A stretch of DNA of 64,000 nt, taken from the NCBI GenBank assembly GCA_001910725.1, contig MJGA01000050.1, positions 1-64,000 of the forward strand, given 5' to 3'. The translations under genes were made by a program, and so were the position numbers. This document shows, one piece after another, positions 29,961 through 39,757 of the stretch. Numbering within the stretch: position 1 is the stretch's first letter; every line of letters starts with the position of its first letter. The notes beneath the pieces were generated by a model. The model was given only the letters and a program-made list of their open reading frames with translations, was not told where the DNA came from and did not search any database. The stretch comes from Phanerodontia chrysosporium (lineage: Eukaryota; Basidiomycota; Agaricomycetes; Polyporales; Phanerochaetaceae).

Positions 29961-32119
29961 AGAGATGGTTCTCCAGCTTGCTCTTTACGAACTTAGCGGA
30001 GTGGTCCTCATTAAGTAACAGGTGGAAAATTTTGCCTCTTCCGTCATTCCTCTAGTTCCTTGTATGCAGGCATCCACACACCATCAAACTTTTCCTTCCA
30101 ATTGGTGGTGATACCTTTCTCTTCTCACTTGACTTTCAGAACCTCTGCCTTCGATTCCATATTTTCAGGCAAACTCCTCTTCTGATTCTCTATGTCTGAA
30201 TCACAGCTGTTTTACTGCACCTTGGTTCTTCTCCTGGGCTTTATGTGCTAGCGTAGACTGCATAGCTTGAACAGAAACAAAGTTAGTCTGAAGGGTTGCA
30301 GCTCGTTTGATGGCTGAGACCCAGTCTTTATTGTGTTTCCTGAATAGAATATCATCATTCATGAGAGTAATCTGACCTCTCTCATCACGTATAACAGTTT
30401 CATTGGCTAAGTATTCTTGCAAAGCCTCACACCTATTCATAGAGTGCCCAAGAGGACGATATCCAAAAGAGGTACGATTTTGAAACATAGCGGAAATAAT
30501 GAAACACCTAGTACTGTGTGAGGCGGTGGATCTTGTTCAAACAACTGGGACCTTGGCACTGGAGTTAAACTTGCAACTGAACCACTTCTCTGAACTACTA
30601 GTTGCACTAAGATCATCTTCACCAAAGGGTTCCTGTTACAGACACGGAAGTAAACCATAGTATAGGCTGGATCATTGATCTGCATCTTTTTCATTTGCGC
30701 GATCAATTCCTCCATCTTCAGATCATCCTTGGCCTTGTCCTTAAGAGGAGTAAGTGGCCGCAAAGTCATTTGTGATGGTGGTGCATTAAAGTCACTCTCT
30801 GACAAGGACTCTGACTCTGGCTTCTTGAACTTGACTGAGTACTTCATTGGCTTTTTGACAGTTTGTGTCTTCTTCTTTCTCTTCTCTCTTGTCCTCGACA
30901 ACTCTCTTCCTTTCTTCTTCGACTTTCTTTTCTCCTTGCAATGTCATCATCCCCAGATAAGTCATTCTCTGAATCAGAGTCAGAACAGTCTGAGTCAGTA
31001 GGTGATGCTTTGTTGGTATCTTCTGTTTCAGGTTCTGAGAACAGACAATCTCTGTTAAAGCGCTGATGATGCAGAAGTGATTCTGCAACCTGAGTGACAT
31101 CGTCCACCTTAAATGGATCTTCCAGGTCATGAATTGGAAACTTAGCAACTAGCCTTGACTCAAGTGACTTCTTAAAAGGCAAAGGAATGCCAACTCAGAA
31201 ATAGTACTTGTAGTCGTAGTTCGACAGCCTGTTGTGCTTCTTCAACCATTCTGCTATCTGTCTGAAGTCTTGCATGTACTTGTTCTAAGCCTTAAGTGTC
31301 TTAATGGACTTGAACTTTGTATGCCTAGCAAGCTTCTCTAGACCTCTAGCAAACCTCTTGGTATCCTTGTTTGCTTCATGGTACTTCTTGAGATCATGTA
31401 CAAAGAATGTCCAGTTAGGGGTCTGATAGTGAGGAAGATCTTCTATGAACTTGCATATACTACGAAAATAGTACTAAGTAATGCTCTCAACCTTATTCTG
31501 ATCTGAAGTAACATTATGCTTTGACATAGGCACCCATAGAAATGTAAAAAGGGAAGCACTTCTGAATGCTTACCTTTAAACTTGCATGAAACACCCTTTT
31601 TGTTAGTTGTGTCCTTTGTGATGCAACCACTCCTCTGCCCTCAGTGGCACTCAGTGGCCCAGTGCAGTGGCCAGGTGCATTGACTATGTGCAGTGGCCCT
31701 CATAGGCCACTGTTTTGTACTTCTTCCTTTGTCTCTTTTCGCTTTCGTTCCTTTGTCCTTAGTTAAGACTCCGACTTGTAGGATAGTATATAAACACTGG
31801 GGGTAGTGCCTGAGCCCTTTAGTTGCTCATCCACTACCACCAGTGTGATTCAGGGCACTTCTGTAGTCAAGTTTAGCTCCTACATTGAACACTTTTGTTC
31901 TGGCAGGGAAAGATCAACAACTTCTCCTTCAGGGGTGGCCGTGGATACTGCAATAGCTGGCTGAGCCTAATGACGGAAATGACTCCCTTGCTGCTAAGGC
32001 TGAGCTGGCTGGACAGATCCTGAAGGCATCGTGGATGTAGACATAGGTGTAGAATATGTCTGCGCAAGTATAGAGTGTAAGGGTGATATAAGCGACATAG
32101 AGCGTGATGACATAAACAT
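29961..32119 (-). pseudogene. Gypsy-G gag, N-terminal and central part
   Basis: Minus strand. ATG near 32119 (MSSRSMSLISPL..), 38 bp after the primer-binding site. Gag core: PFKKSLESRLVAKFPIHDLEDPFKVDD (about 31180, here given only to show the match in short: LPFKKSLESRL, DDVTQVAESLLHH). Basic region (RRKEESRR), then a decayed zinc knuckle (FGYRPLGHSMNRC, about 30465) and NDDILFRKHNKDWV. Interrupted by a solo LTR of family A (31601-31891). Many stops and frame changes. I link it to the pieces at 12680-14663 because both are minus-strand Gypsy sequences of complementary content. Confidence 0.75.
31601..31891 (+). repeat. Solo LTR, family A, copy 1, inside Gypsy-G gag
   Basis: 291 bp short form, TGTTAGTTGTGTCC..ACATTGAACA. 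Exact duplication CTTTT (31596-31600, 31892-31896). Confidence 0.93.
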
Positions 32120-32137
32120 TAACGACGTGGGTGGTGG

Positions 32138-32153
32138 AGGCTATCATGTGCCA
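32138..32153 (-). other. Primer-binding site of Gypsy-G
   Basis: Minus strand TGGCACATGATAGCC.., four bases after the 5' LTR. Same block as at 3133-3148. Confidence 0.6.
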
Positions 32154-32157
32154 AACC

Positions 32158-33358
32158 TGTTTGCCACAAGATATGAATAAAATGAGGCTCATTCAGATAT
32201 AGTAAAATAGACATAATGAAGCAGAGCTTAGTATGTAAGAAGATATCAAGGTGTGGGAATGTACAGTAAAGTGTGGAAGTTCAGAGCAAAGGCGTGAGAA
32301 GACAGAAACCCAAAAGGTGAAGCATGAGAAGATACAGCTATGTCGGGAACACTGTGGGAAAGACAGGTTATATTTGGGTGGTGTGACAAAGTAACTACCC
32401 AATTAGACCTTGGAAAGTGCCAAGCAGTCCTAGAACAAGGGAAGAGATGTGCAGAAGATCAGAGGAAAGTATAGAAAGGAATGGAATCTGCTGGAAAAAT
32501 ACAGAAAGAAGGTGCCAAGCAGAAAAGAAAGTGGAAAGGAGTTGCAAGAAGGAAGTAGAATAGTGTAGCACCTTGTAGAACATTCTAGCATTGTACAAAT
32601 TGACCAAATACAGTCAAATAAGGTCATACTCTGTAGGAGTATAAAAGGCCTCTCTCTTCTTCTCTCTCAATAGATCACTAGTTGAAAGCAGCCAGTTAAT
32701 TTCTCACCTCAACCACCACCATCTCTTGATGTGGGCTGTGTGTTATCGGTAGAAGTGTGATTCAGTTCTAGTAAGGATAGATAGCCCATCAGTGCAACCA
32801 GGCATTGTAGTGGTAGTCTATTGCTTACTCAGTCTTTAGTCTATGATTTTCTGTCTACAGTAAAAATAGTTAATCCACCAGTGCACTCAGATATAATTGG
32901 TAGTCTGTTGCTTAATCTAGTTATGTTTATAATATTACAGTCTATGTTAGCTCTTTAGTCTAGCAAAGCGCCTGATAGTGAGCTATTTGGTTTTGAAGAT
33001 TTAGTTATTTGTCCACAGTCTACAGTTTACGTGTAAGTTATAGCAAGCAGGCTATACTTACTTGGTTGTTACTTGGTTTACAGTCATAAGTAAAGATAAG
33101 CAAGCAAGGCTTACTTTACTCACTCTTTGGTTACTAAGGTCTTACTTACAAGTGTTATTGGTACTTAAGTCTTATTACCTTATCTCCATTCAGGAGACTA
33201 CCTCTCCTACCTCTACACACTATCCTACCCTCTGTATACCTACTATCCCAAGCAATACCTTTCCCTTAACATAAACATCTGAGGCAGTAGTCGACCAATA
33301 ATCTGGTGCACCTCACTTGGTTACATTTGATAATATCCTTTGCCCGAGGTATAAAGCA
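32158..33358 (-). repeat. LTR of family I, copy 2 (5' LTR of Gypsy-G)
   Basis: 1,201 bp, reverse complement of 1929-3128 with few differences. On the minus strand TGCTTTATACC..GTGGCAAACA, then the primer-binding site and the gag ATG, which makes it the 5' LTR of Gypsy-G. Confidence 0.82.
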
Positions 33359-33713
33359 CGACACTGTTTGTTGAGTTTTCTGGACCAGACGTTAGGTTGA
33401 GAATTCCCAGTGGTTCGTGTTGGGTATATGTAGTTTATTGTATGAATGTATGTAAGAGTAAGAGCAATGAATGTGAAATAGATACAGCTATGGTCTTGGC
33501 TGCTAGATCTAGGCTATGTCTACACTGAGCCTAATGTCCAGTGGACAGCCTGCTTACACGTAAACAGGTGCTTTACTCCAGTATAGTGAAGGCTTATATA
33601 TCAAACTGTTATTATCTGAGTTTACATCACAGGTGAAGTTCAAGTAAATCTAAGTAACCACAAATGTAAATGGCAACTGTTGATAATTGAAATGTACTGC
33701 ACTGAGCCCTTTG
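33359..33713. other. Unassigned stretch
   Basis: 355 bp without a coding ORF. A TATA-like cttatatatcaaac lies near 33592. CTTTG at its right end is the target-site copy of the next LTR. Confidence 0.35.
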
Positions 33714-34347
33714 TGTCATGAAGCTAGGGCTGAATGCTACACGAGGGAGAGTGGATGGGGATGACAACAATGAGGTGTAGCAAAGCGGATCATGTAGTGA
33801 TGTATGACTTATGCAGTTGTTTGTATTGACCAAGAGATCGAGATAATGGACAAGAGCAAGGAGAGCTACTCTTATATACTTCTGTACTCTAGAGCAGGCT
33901 GTACGGTTACATAAGCTAATGGGCAGTGCTCAGCATAGCTGGTGAGGCTGTGACGTGAACTACATGGTGAGACTGTACCAGGGCTGTGTCATGAGGCTGC
34001 GTTAGCTGGCAGTGTTCTGTGGCTGCATCAGGCCGAGGCTGTGTCATCAGAATGATCAGCTCAGCATGTCTCGGCGAGGGGAGTCATTAGAGATGACAGT
34101 GCCTCCTCAGTGATCTGAGGAGTCAGTTGCAAGACAGACCAATGATCTGGGCAGTGTCTGAGCACATAGCAGAATACACTGGCATCTATGGGTGATGTGC
34201 CATCAGAGCGCTGGTGCTGAATGGCCAGGTGCTGAGTGTGGGCAGTTAAGACTCCAGACGGCACGAGGGCTGCTTGCCCATCGGATTAATCAAGGAAAAT
34301 AGCCAACAATTGGCAAAAAATAGGGCTATGCCATCACATCTGTGACA
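33714..34347 (-). repeat. Solo LTR, family B, copy 3
   Basis: 634 bp, plus strand TGTCATGAAGC..CTGTGACA. Exact duplication CTTTG (33709-33713, 34348-34352). More diverged from the other B copies, mostly by transitions. Confidence 0.92.
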
Positions 34348-34355
34348 CTTTGCTC

Positions 34356-34736
34356 TATCAGAAGTGCACGGGAGGCGGCGCTTCTGGTAAGGGGCGACCG
34401 AGAGGCTCAGTCGGGTGCGCAGGGCCTATAAGCGAACGCTCAGTCCGGTGACTAATATATGTATTAGTATGCTACTGGGGCCCGCAGGTACAATGAAAGA
34501 ATGCACACTCAGATTGTAACAAGTCTCTGAGTGTCGAGAAGGGGCTGTAGAATGTATATAACGGAGAGAGTACGATTATCTAAGCTCAAACTGTATAGAT
34601 ATTACCAGGGATGGGAGCTGTGGTGGCAGCCATGATCGCCCGAAGGCGTTTTGCTTCCACGCCACACAGCGGATGGTCGTCAGTGCTTGCGCGAATCTGC
34701 CGCAAGTCCGGTGCGAGTCCGCGTGTCACTTTGACA
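34356..34736 (-). repeat. Copia-D 3' LTR
   Basis: 381 bp, minus strand TGTCAAAGTGACAC..CACTTCTGATA. TATA-like gtatataacgg near 34555 on the plus strand. Confidence 0.92.
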
Positions 34737-35100
34737 CTCCCCCTCAAGCTTGTGCGAGTCCACAGGATGAAGTGCCAGCTTGTCTTGACCGAAGGGAGCG
34801 CGGCGAGCTGGAAAGCGTTGACTGACAAGCACGGAGTGGTTGCATAGGCATGTGCAGGACTTGAGGACGTCGAGTGCAAGCAAGGTGACTTGCTTTTGAG
34901 GTGCGTCGTGGGACATGATGCTTTTCGCGTCGCCAAACGAGAGGGCAGACGCTGAGGTGCTGGCATGAGCTTTTGGGTCGCCGATAGTGAGGTCGGTGGT
35001 GAAAGACGTGGGCGAAAGAGTCTTGAAGTCGAGAGGCAGCTTCAGAGCAGTGCCGATAGCGAAGTCATCACGGTCGGGCAGGTATTTGCGTCGCCAGGCT

Positions 35101-37236
35101 TCAAGACGGTGGACAGTGTCGTTCTTGGCGACAGGCGGGACATCGAGTAGTGTGCTGTGCAGAGGCTCGGAAGAGAGCAGAGAGGTGTTGCCTAAGTGCG
35201 GATCGCATGGCAAAGCAGTGCGTCAGGCGTGTGCGTCGCCGGGAGGCAAGTCGGGAGGTGTCTCGGCGCGAAAACAGGTAGGCGCCGGCACAGCGTGCAG
35301 AGAGGCGTCGCCAGCAGGCTCGGAGCAGCTTCTTGCAGCGAGAAGTCGAAATTCCGTCGATTTTGATGCCCTCCCCCTCAAGGAGACGACTCTCCTGAGC
35401 CAAGAGAGGCACGGCCAGTCGAGGCGAGAGCGGGCGTGGTAAAGGGTTTCCGGGGTCCTGCGCGCGGTGAACGCAGTACAGACCGCCGTTCTTGGGGATG
35501 AGGGCGAGGCGCAGGCCGTCGCGCACGATGCGAAGGGTGCCGTCGATGATGAGAGTGGTGAAACCAATGTTGTCGAAGTGCCTGAGCGAGACGAGGGTGG
35601 CGGTCATTGACGGGACATAGTAGACGTTCTTAAACGTGATACGCATCCAGGTGTCACCGTTGGGCATGAGCAAGGACATGTCGCTGATGCCGACGACGGA
35701 GAACGAGGAGCGTCCCGCAGCGTGGATCTTGCGAAGCGGAATGGACTGGTAGTTTTGCAGAGCGGTGCGGAACGGCGTCATATGGGCGGATGCACCGGAG
35801 TCGTAAATTTCGACGGTGTTAGGGTGTTGCTCGACGAGCGCAGTGTCGAGCCAGTCGAGGTAGGCGTCTTCATCCAAGATGTGTGCTGTCGCAGCCCAGG
35901 CATCGTTGACCTCAACAATCTTTGCAGCGGGCGATCCTTGCGACGGCGCGGCGGGTGTGGTAGCGATAAGCGCAACTTGCGCGGTGTTGGCCTGCAGGGC
36001 CGGCTTCTTAGCGTAATTCTTCGACGGGCAGACACGTTTCGTGTGTCCCTTGCCCTGGCACTTGTGGCAAATAATGTCATCGTGCACCGGCGACATTGAC
36101 TTGCTCCGTGAGCATTCGCGCGAGCCTTTCCAAGAGTGATCCTTGCCGGAACCGCGTCCATTCGACCTTCCGCAAGCATCCGCGCTCGCACCGACTGTGT
36201 CTTCGCGTGGTACACTCGACCGTCCCGTGGTCGACGTGGTCACCCGCACCTGTGCTTCTGCATGCAGCATCAGTATGAGGTCTTCTGACTTGGCGACTTG
36301 CGGTTTGCCGGTGTGCTTCTTCTCCCAGAGAAGCATGGCCTTGTAGGCTTCGAGAATTGAGTTGTACGAGGGGGGAATGGACATGATGAGAGCGTCGATG
36401 AACGTCTTGTCGTCTGGGTCATCGCTGGACTCTGCAATCTCTTCCTAGATCGCGAACATGCTGTCGAGATGCTGCTGGAGCTTGCAGTCATTGTGGCAGT
36501 GAAGCGACCAAAGCCGTTGACGGAGAGCAGCTTCCGAGACAGACGTACTGGTGCCGAAGCGCGTCTTCATAGTGTCCATGACGCGCGCGGGGGTGGACAC
36601 CTTCCAGACGCTCTTGAACAAAGGGTCCACGAGAGTCGCCGTGAGGGCAGAGAGGACGGCCTTCGCCTTCGTACTGCGTTCGGGAGGGACTGTCTCCATA
36701 TAGAATAGATCGTCGCAGCCGCAGCTGAGTGCCGCGAACTCGACGCGGTGGACCCACATGCGGTACGCCTTGCCATCGGCATGGAGCGTAGGGACCTTAT
36801 CAAAGAGCTTCGCGATTGCGCTCGCATTCGACGATGATGTGATGGGTGGCATGGAGGGTGTCATGGCTGAAATGGACTCTGCAGGCATGGAATGGCGTGG
36901 TGGTGTCGATTGCACTGCAGGTTGCTCGATAGGCGCCTTGGGTGCGGTAGACGTCGGTTGGGCTTCAGGGGTGCAGTGCGAGCGGCGGCAGTTGGCCTTC
37001 GTAATGAGCAGAATTTGTGCTGGACTAATTTCGACTTGCCAGCGGGGATCGGAGACTACGCCAAGATGTCTCGAGGAATCATGGTAGGGACAAGGATGGA
37101 GCTCACAGGGTTCCCACTTTCCTTTTCCATCCTCTGAGGCGACGTACCAGCAATCTATGACCTCTTCCTTGTCGAAGATATGCAGCTGGTTGATACAGGG
37201 GTTCGGTTCCGTGGTGGCAAAGTGCCTCGAGGACAT
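35101..37236 (-). pseudogene. Copia-D gag and protease
   Basis: ATG at 37236. One frame of about 710 codons with a single stop, TAG near 36445 (CAG expected). Middle: UBN2-type Copia gag (LVDPLFKSVWKVSTPARVMDT..). Zinc knuckle CHKCQGKGHTKRVC (about 36060). Protease box EIYDSGASAHMT (about 35800). After the protease (GLYCVHR.., about 35480) the protein departs from Copia pol into an Arg/Ser-rich tail. A second ORF (35213-34680) continues in another frame without recognisable domains. Only one nonsense change, so this element is among the less decayed. Confidence 0.85.
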
Positions 37237-37313
37237 GAAGATGCAAAGCGAGTAAGGACAGGGGGTAAACGAGTGGACGAAAGACAGGGAGTGACCACGG
37301 TTAGGCCCAGTCG

Positions 37314-37325
37314 GGGCTCATAACC
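37314..37325 (-). other. Primer-binding site of Copia-D
   Basis: GGTTATGAGCCC right after the 5' LTR. It is complementary to the anticodon arm of initiator tRNA-Met (CUCAUAACC), the half-tRNA priming known from Drosophila copia. Confidence 0.65.
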
Positions 37326-37706
37326 TATCAGAAGTGCGCGAAAGGCGGCGCTTCTGATAAGGGGCGACCGAGAGGCTCAGTCGGGTGCGCAGGGCCTATA
37401 AGCGGACGCTCAGTCCGGTGACTAATACATATATTAGTATGCTACTGGGGTCCGCAGCTACAAAGAAAGAACGCACACTCAGAGTGTAACAAGTCTCTGA
37501 GTGTCGAGAAGGGGCTGTAGAATGTATATAACGGAGAGGGTACGATTGTCTAAGCTCAAACTGTATAGATATTATCAGGGATGGGAGCTGTGGCGGCAGC
37601 CACGATCACCCGAAGGCGTTTTGCTTCCGTGCCACACGGCGAATGGTCGTCGGCGCTTGTGCGAATCCGCTGCGAGTCTGGCGCGAGTCCGCGCGTCACT
37701 TCAACA
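37326..37706 (-). repeat. Copia-D 5' LTR
   Basis: 381 bp, minus strand TGTTGAAGTGACGC..CACTTCTGATA. Confidence 0.92.
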
Positions 37707-37711
37707 TGCTC

Positions 37712-38639
37712 AGTATGCTCAGTAAGCAATTTCCCCTTTCACTGGTGTCATAGTGAACTGATAGGGCCTACTTTGTAGCTAAGTTAGTTACTAAGCTATA
37801 CTACCATGGGTGAAACAATAGCCTGACTGTGGCTCAAAAATTGCTTGTCATTTGAAGTATTACTTATGACCTATATATACATGTGGAGGCTATTTGAAAT
37901 TGAAGAGAGTGAGAATAAAGAAGCTGAGAAAGGAAGTAAATATTTGTTATTAGAAAGAAACCAGAATAAACTAGATTATTCAGTCCTCTTCTGCCTGTTT
38001 CTAATGTATTCTGATCAGTTCCTACTGTTAAGGCAAGCATATGTTGAGCAATCTGGAATATTTGTTCCATTTCCACAAATTCTGCCATGTTCTGGCTGCT
38101 GGAAGTGAAGGAATAGTCTGTTTCTGGAACGTTTCACAAGATTCTGAAGAATTCTGAGGCATTCTGAGAGGCTTGATATAGATACAAGTTGATAACATCA
38201 TTTACTGTTCCTTATGTACATCTTATACGTACATGTTCACTGCTAGATGCTGTTAATTATCGGTCTTTGCACCTATTTGTTGCAACAACTAGGGTGCAAA
38301 TATACCTAGTATCACAGATAAGCAGCTATGGGCTATAGCTTACCTCTTCAACGTTCTGCATAACCTAGTGTCAAATACCTTTGGCATCTGTCACTGCCCT
38401 TTTCCTAAAAGGGGAATCAGTGGTCGTGCTCAGTTAATATCTATTAGTTCCTCCAAGCAGCATTTGAGCAGCAAGTCATATGACACATAATATCACAGTG
38501 GTGTAACTTGCAATCTTCCTGGGACATGTTAGGACATGCAAGCAGCAGAGATGAAGAGTGCTTTTTCTCTATTCACCACTATGCAACTCAGAACGTCCTT
38601 CCATCTACTACAATCCATAGAGTACTAGCATGATTCATA
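37712..38639. other. Unassigned AT-rich stretch
   Basis: No supported gene. An 87-codon ORF at 37845-38108 shows no recognisable feature and the sequence is AT-rich, so I do not call it. Confidence 0.35.
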
Positions 38640-39321
38640 TTGCAGGTGCTGTTAGCCATGTAACTAACCTCACTGAGATGAGATTATTGCAGAGCATTGT
38701 GACAACTCTACACTCTCTCAGCTGTGTTATGCCAATCGCGCGTGGAGAGAATCTGCCCTATATCAATATTTTCAAGAAGTAGACAATATGTGGGCCTTGG
38801 TATTCTTTACCTTGCCATGGCATTTGGATGCCTCCAGGCATATTCAGGTGAGTACATATAGTCAGCCTTAACCTGAATTTAATGTATAATCTGTCAAGCA
38901 GAAATCTCCATGACAGAGGACATTATCTTCCTTCTCTGATTTAACCCATTTCGTCCGAACATGGATCATATCTGCAGATACAGAGAATTCCAGATGGTGA
39001 TATGGATGATGGAACAATCCCTGGGTTCTCTAACCTCTGGGCCTGCCGGGGCTACAAGGTCATTTTATCTGGAAGGTAGATTCTCTTATAACAATCATCA
39101 AGTACACTGGTGGCATTCCCACACTATTTTCAAAGCTCATTAACCTCGACATTCATCCGTATCAGCTTAGCTAGAGTTTTGTCCCTAATTCTGTCATTGC
39201 CAGATATGTCACTCTAACCTCTGCCACTAAGAAGGATGCCCACACCATTTTCAGTTTGGCTTTACATGCATGAAGTCTCTCTCGATTTGGACTAGTCCTA
39301 GTAGACTTGGCAATACCAAAC
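38640..39321 (+). pseudogene. Possible relic of an F-box-like host gene
   Basis: In one plus frame near 38690-38850: EIIAEHCDNSTLSQLCYANR then AWRESALYQYF, which has the rhythm of an F-box (a subunit that links targets to SCF ubiquitin ligases). A splice donor (caggtgagt) follows at about 38850. Later pieces (GFSNLWACRGYKVILSGR; RYVTLTSATKKDAH) sit in other frames, with no continuous ORF. Weak call. Confidence 0.28.
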
Positions 39322-39662
39322 TGTTAGAAGTAGGAGCTAAACTCGACTACAGAAGTGCCCTGAATCACACTGGTGGTAGTGGGTGAGCAACTAAGTGTAT
39401 TGGAGCGAAGAGAGAACTACTGACCTGGTGGTAGTGGGTGAGCAACTGAAGGGCTCAGGCACTACCCCCAGGGTTTATATACTATCCTACAAGTCGGAGT
39501 CTTGACTAAAGACAAAGAAACAAAAGCGAAAAGAGACAAAGGAAGAAGTACAAAGCAGTGGCCCTCATGCACTGCACATAGTCAATGCACCTGGCCATTG
39601 CACTGGGCCACTGAGTGCCACTGAGGGCAGAGGAGTGGTTGCATCACAAAACACAACTAACA
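39322..39662 (-). repeat. LTR of family A, copy 7 (3' LTR of Copia-E)
   Basis: 341 bp, long form. Plus strand TGTTAGAAGTAGG..CACAACTAACA. TATA-like gtttatatactatcc near 39475. Confidence 0.9.
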
Positions 39663-39757
39663 CTCCCCCCTGATGCAGCACGTCTCTGCACAGGGCTCCC
39701 CCCGCATCGAGCACATCTACTGCAAGTCCATAAGGCGACGGAGTGCAGCAACCTTGG

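Larger units (their letters stand above)
34356..37706 (-). mobile_element. Copia-D: 3.35-kb non-autonomous Copia element
   Basis: Complete ends: two 381-bp LTRs and an exact duplication TGCTC (34351-34355, 37707-37711). The primer-binding site GGTTATGAGCCC follows the 5' LTR and the purine tract GAGGGGGAG precedes the 3' LTR. Between them it codes only for gag and protease. Integrase, RT and RNase H are absent, so it needs enzymes from another element. Confidence 0.92.

Noticed and set aside
1929..33358. Large inverted repeat (1929-3128 against 32158-33358) as a structural or recombination system
   Set aside because: Both arms are LTRs with primer-binding sites of one retroelement family; opposite orientation is explained by independent insertions.
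37845..38108. 87-codon ORF (MSFEVLLMTYIYMWRLFEI..)
   Set aside because: AT-rich intergenic sequence with an overlapping ORF of equal length on the other strand; no family feature.
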